Origin: Hyperoplus lanceolatus
Lineage: Eukaryota > Chordata > Actinopteri > Uranoscopiformes > Ammodytidae
DNA: 64,000 bases
Assembly: GCA_026929865.2 (NCBI GenBank)
Contig: CM049402.1
Coordinates: forward strand, 13,552,001 to 13,616,000
Direction: 5' to 3'
Positions within the stretch are counted from its first letter, which is position 1, and every line of letters starts with the position of its first letter. Below, one piece after another: positions 61,059 to 64,000 of this stretch. Below the pieces are notes generated by a model. It did no database searches. It was not told the origin of the DNA and saw only the letters and a list, made by a program, of their open reading frames with translations. The translations under genes and the position numbers were made by a program.

Positions 61059-63491
61059 AGCATTGTTAAGTTGTGACGCTGATGGTAATTCGATATTTAA
61101 CATCCCCCACGTCTGGGCCACGGTATAGCAAAATTGTGAGGCCAAGTCTCCAGTGGCCACAGTGTGTTTACTGTCCACAGCAGCCTCGATCCCCCAGTCT
61201 GTCCTCATTCTGTCGCTCTGGCCCTGTTTCTTCCTCGAGTATTCATCACACTTTTCATTGTGTCTTTTATTTTCTAAGACAAGCTTTTGCTTTAAACAAA
61301 TGTAGTCAAATAAATACTGCTTTGATACAATTTGATCATAGAGGTACAGTACAGCGATATAAGTGATCAGGTGTTTGTACTCTAGGCAGGTATAAATTGA
61401 TAATCCATTAGCATTTCTCTTGACTAGAAGTGTCCCAGCAACATAGGCTAAAGTAAATTAATATTTTTTAAGCATGTTGCATCTGTCCATATGTATTGGC
61501 ACAACATAAATATTTGTCTACCATACTGAATAGCAGGGAAGTATGTATGGGTATTGGAACACAGCCATAGACTCAACAGGTTGCCAGACTGGATGTGGGC
61601 CTTTTAAACATGCCATGTGAAAAGGAGCAGCACTGGCAGCTAACCTTTCAGCATGCATAGCAGCAGCAAAAATTGATGAGGCACAGACAGCTTAAGTACC
61701 CCGTTCATAATGATCAGTGTGCAGTGAATACGTGTACACATTGAGAAGAGTGTGTCCTGTGAGCCTAAGGGCAAACTGAGTCAAATGCTGCATGTTCTAA
61801 AGTTGTGTATTTTCACATGGGGGTTTGGTGTCCAAGCATGTGAGTACTGTAAGAACAGGTTGAGTCTAAGTGGATCAAGCTAGAGTGAAAGACAGAAAAG
61901 CCAAAAAATTAAATAGGCTCCAATCAAATTGTCAATAGCAAACCTCTGACCAATGACAGCAAAGCAGCGAGTGGGTTGCTCTGCACAAACTATGAGAGCT
62001 ATGAGTAAACATAAATTAGTACTTTCCAGCCCACATATTGTTGAGTTCGTTTAGAGTGCTGGAGGCTGATGCTGCCTTCAGAGGAGACCCACTGACAGTC
62101 ATGAAATACAGACGTCCATGTGGTCAAGTAAGGATATCAGAGTGAAGACAGCAGCACTGATGGGTGCCCAGGGGCTGGTTCCAGGCTATGTCTGTGAAGT
62201 CAATCACACAGCCATTCTGTCAGGCTCAAATGGTAAAAAGACCTATTCAAAATTCCAAATACCCCCCTCTGGGAATAAAGTGTAGTATTCACATGCAGCT
62301 TCTTTTAACCATATGCTCAAGGAAATGTGTTCTAATAAATTCTAATCACATATTGAATGTATGTGGGAATCCAATGCAGAGAGTGAGAGGGGAAAAATAT
62401 ATCAAATAGTCTACAGCATAAAGTTCATCTTTTCGCAACGTTTATCAAGACTTTAAAAAAACGCACAAGATACATTTTGAGTAAACCCAATCCAACCATA
62501 CCAGATCACTGCTTTTTTGTTTGAAAAATCATACTGTCAGTCACTTCCTGAATCAAAACTACTGTTTTGAAAGCTACAATTAAGATCCAATCTCTTTGAC
62601 TTGGGCACACATTTTGTTTATGTGTGATATTTCAGTTAGTGTATACTGCAATCCTGTGTGTCCGGCCGGTAACACCACAATGGCTTTACAGGGGACAGTT
62701 AAGTGCATTTGTGGGAAAACAAGCGCAGCAGATGGACAGACAGATGACAGATAAAACTCAGCTGTACAGCGCCGAACAAATTGCATGCTGGGAGGCCGAG
62801 GTTTCGCTGCAGAAAGGAAGAGAGGGATCTGGTAAAGAGGGGGGATCCATAAACAGTTATCAAGACAAAAAAGGACATGACAGGGTTTGTAGATATATTT
62901 AATGTAGACAGGTAAATATAGTCATCAGCAGACGAGTTGTGGTGGCTATTGTTGACAGTCATGGAGTACACCTGCTTGTCAGGCAACACCTTGTCTGGTA
63001 TAAGGCTCATACCCGCAGCAGCCTTTCTGCTGTGTTATGCCTTCATGCCACTGATTCTTGCATTGGAAATATGTGTATTGTGTAATACCTTTTTATAACG
63101 GAGGAAACAATGGTGTTTGACATAAGGAAACATGACCAATTTTGGCCGCGACAGTCAGAAATTACTCTTAAAAGCTTTGAACTTCAACACTGTTTATACT
63201 GTACCAGTTTTTTTTATTCAAATACACATTTCTGAAATCTTTGGGATCCATTAAGCGGTTTATTTACATCAACAATATAATAGTATTTTTTCCCCGTTTA
63301 TAATCTGTATTCATATTTGTATTCTTATTATTATGAGGACACAGCATGTTGGCCTATTTCAGACAGCCATGCACAGACGACAAATGCTATTACAAGCAGC
63401 GATTGGTCACACAGGTGCAGAACAGGGTGGCAGAGAGCAGCAACAGCACGCTAGAGCAGTGTGCTCTGCCAAACCCCACTGCAGTGTTTCT

Positions 63492-63493
<2 letters not shown>
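61059..63493. other. Noncoding stretch, no gene recognised
   Basis: ORFs of 80-100 codons near 61073, 62624 and 62699 overlap on both strands and match nothing known to me. No terminal repeats were found. Confidence 0.35.

Positions 63494-63571
<78 letters not shown>
63494..63571. repeat. (CA)n microsatellite
   Basis: About 39 CA units, nearly perfect. Confidence 0.98.
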
Positions 63572-63576
<5 letters not shown>

Positions 63577-64000
63577 TGACACACACACCTGCAGACACAG
63601 ACGGGACCCCCACCTCCTAACAACAATGATGCAGTAATTTTCTATTTGTTTGTCTCCACCATGTTTAATATCCTATAGAAAATTGATGGAAGCATAACGA
63701 AAATGTGGGACATATAAAAACATACATTAAATAGCAGACAAACTGTGTCATGAAGGAGTAGGCTATCGCACACACTCACACAAAGACCAAACACTCACGG
63801 GCACAGAACCGAGTAATTAATCCGACAAAATTAAAGCGTGATATCGCCATTATTATAAACCACTTTTGCCCAAATTTGAATTTATGAATATTCTAATTGT
63901 CTTGCCTTTGGGGCCTTTTTGCAATTGAACATGGCACTGTAGGCTTATTACCTCCATGTTTTACTTATTGATAGTAATGAAAAACGCAGGATTTTATAAT

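Overview
The window is vertebrate nuclear DNA, most likely from a teleost and probably a percomorph. The evidence is a tRNA-headed SINE of the type common in spiny-rayed fish, many hAT and TTAA-target DNA transposons with intact target-site duplications (TSDs), L2/jockey-like and other LINE pieces, and dense long CA/TG microsatellites. I recognise no complete host protein-coding gene. Apart from one retrotransposon ORF, the longer open frames are chance frames, reads through CA/TG tracts, or frames inside transposon relics. The window therefore looks like intergenic DNA or one very long intron.

Layout. 1-1113: antisense LINE, endonuclease reading frame intact and cut by the left window edge. 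5.5-5.75 kb: tRNA-derived SINE with TSD. 7.05-7.57 kb: a CpG-rich block ending in a good splice donor, the best candidate for a host promoter and first (probably 5'UTR) exon, on the + strand. 10.98-11.89 kb: hAT element rich in TTAACCGG motifs. 13.7-14.75 kb: foldback element split by a second inverted-repeat element. 20.87-22.15 kb: TA-flanked transposon holding a LINE piece and an acidic protein tail. 22.27-24.77 kb: TTAA-flanked element with a complete hAT inside it. 26.15-26.94 kb: near-perfect palindrome. 34.07-35.25 and 49.97-51.46 kb: two hATs sharing an internal module. 40.2-42.7 kb: LINE relic, then a hAT containing fragments of other repeats. 43.76-44.22 kb: Kolobok-like TTAA MITE. 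45.7 kb: possible 59-nt exon. 55.9-56.9 kb: long-TIR element with an internal tandem duplication. 57.8-58.75 kb: TA-flanked element with repeated GTGACAACCAACCCC boxes. 58.96-59.75 kb: recent local tandem duplication.

Between these lie single-copy-looking stretches, several AT/homeobox-motif rich and possibly conserved noncoding DNA. That is inference only, since no alignment was possible. If the 7.5 kb donor is real, most of the window would be the first intron of a + strand gene whose remaining exons lie mostly beyond 64 kb. I found no new multi-gene system; the notable content is transposon nesting and architecture.
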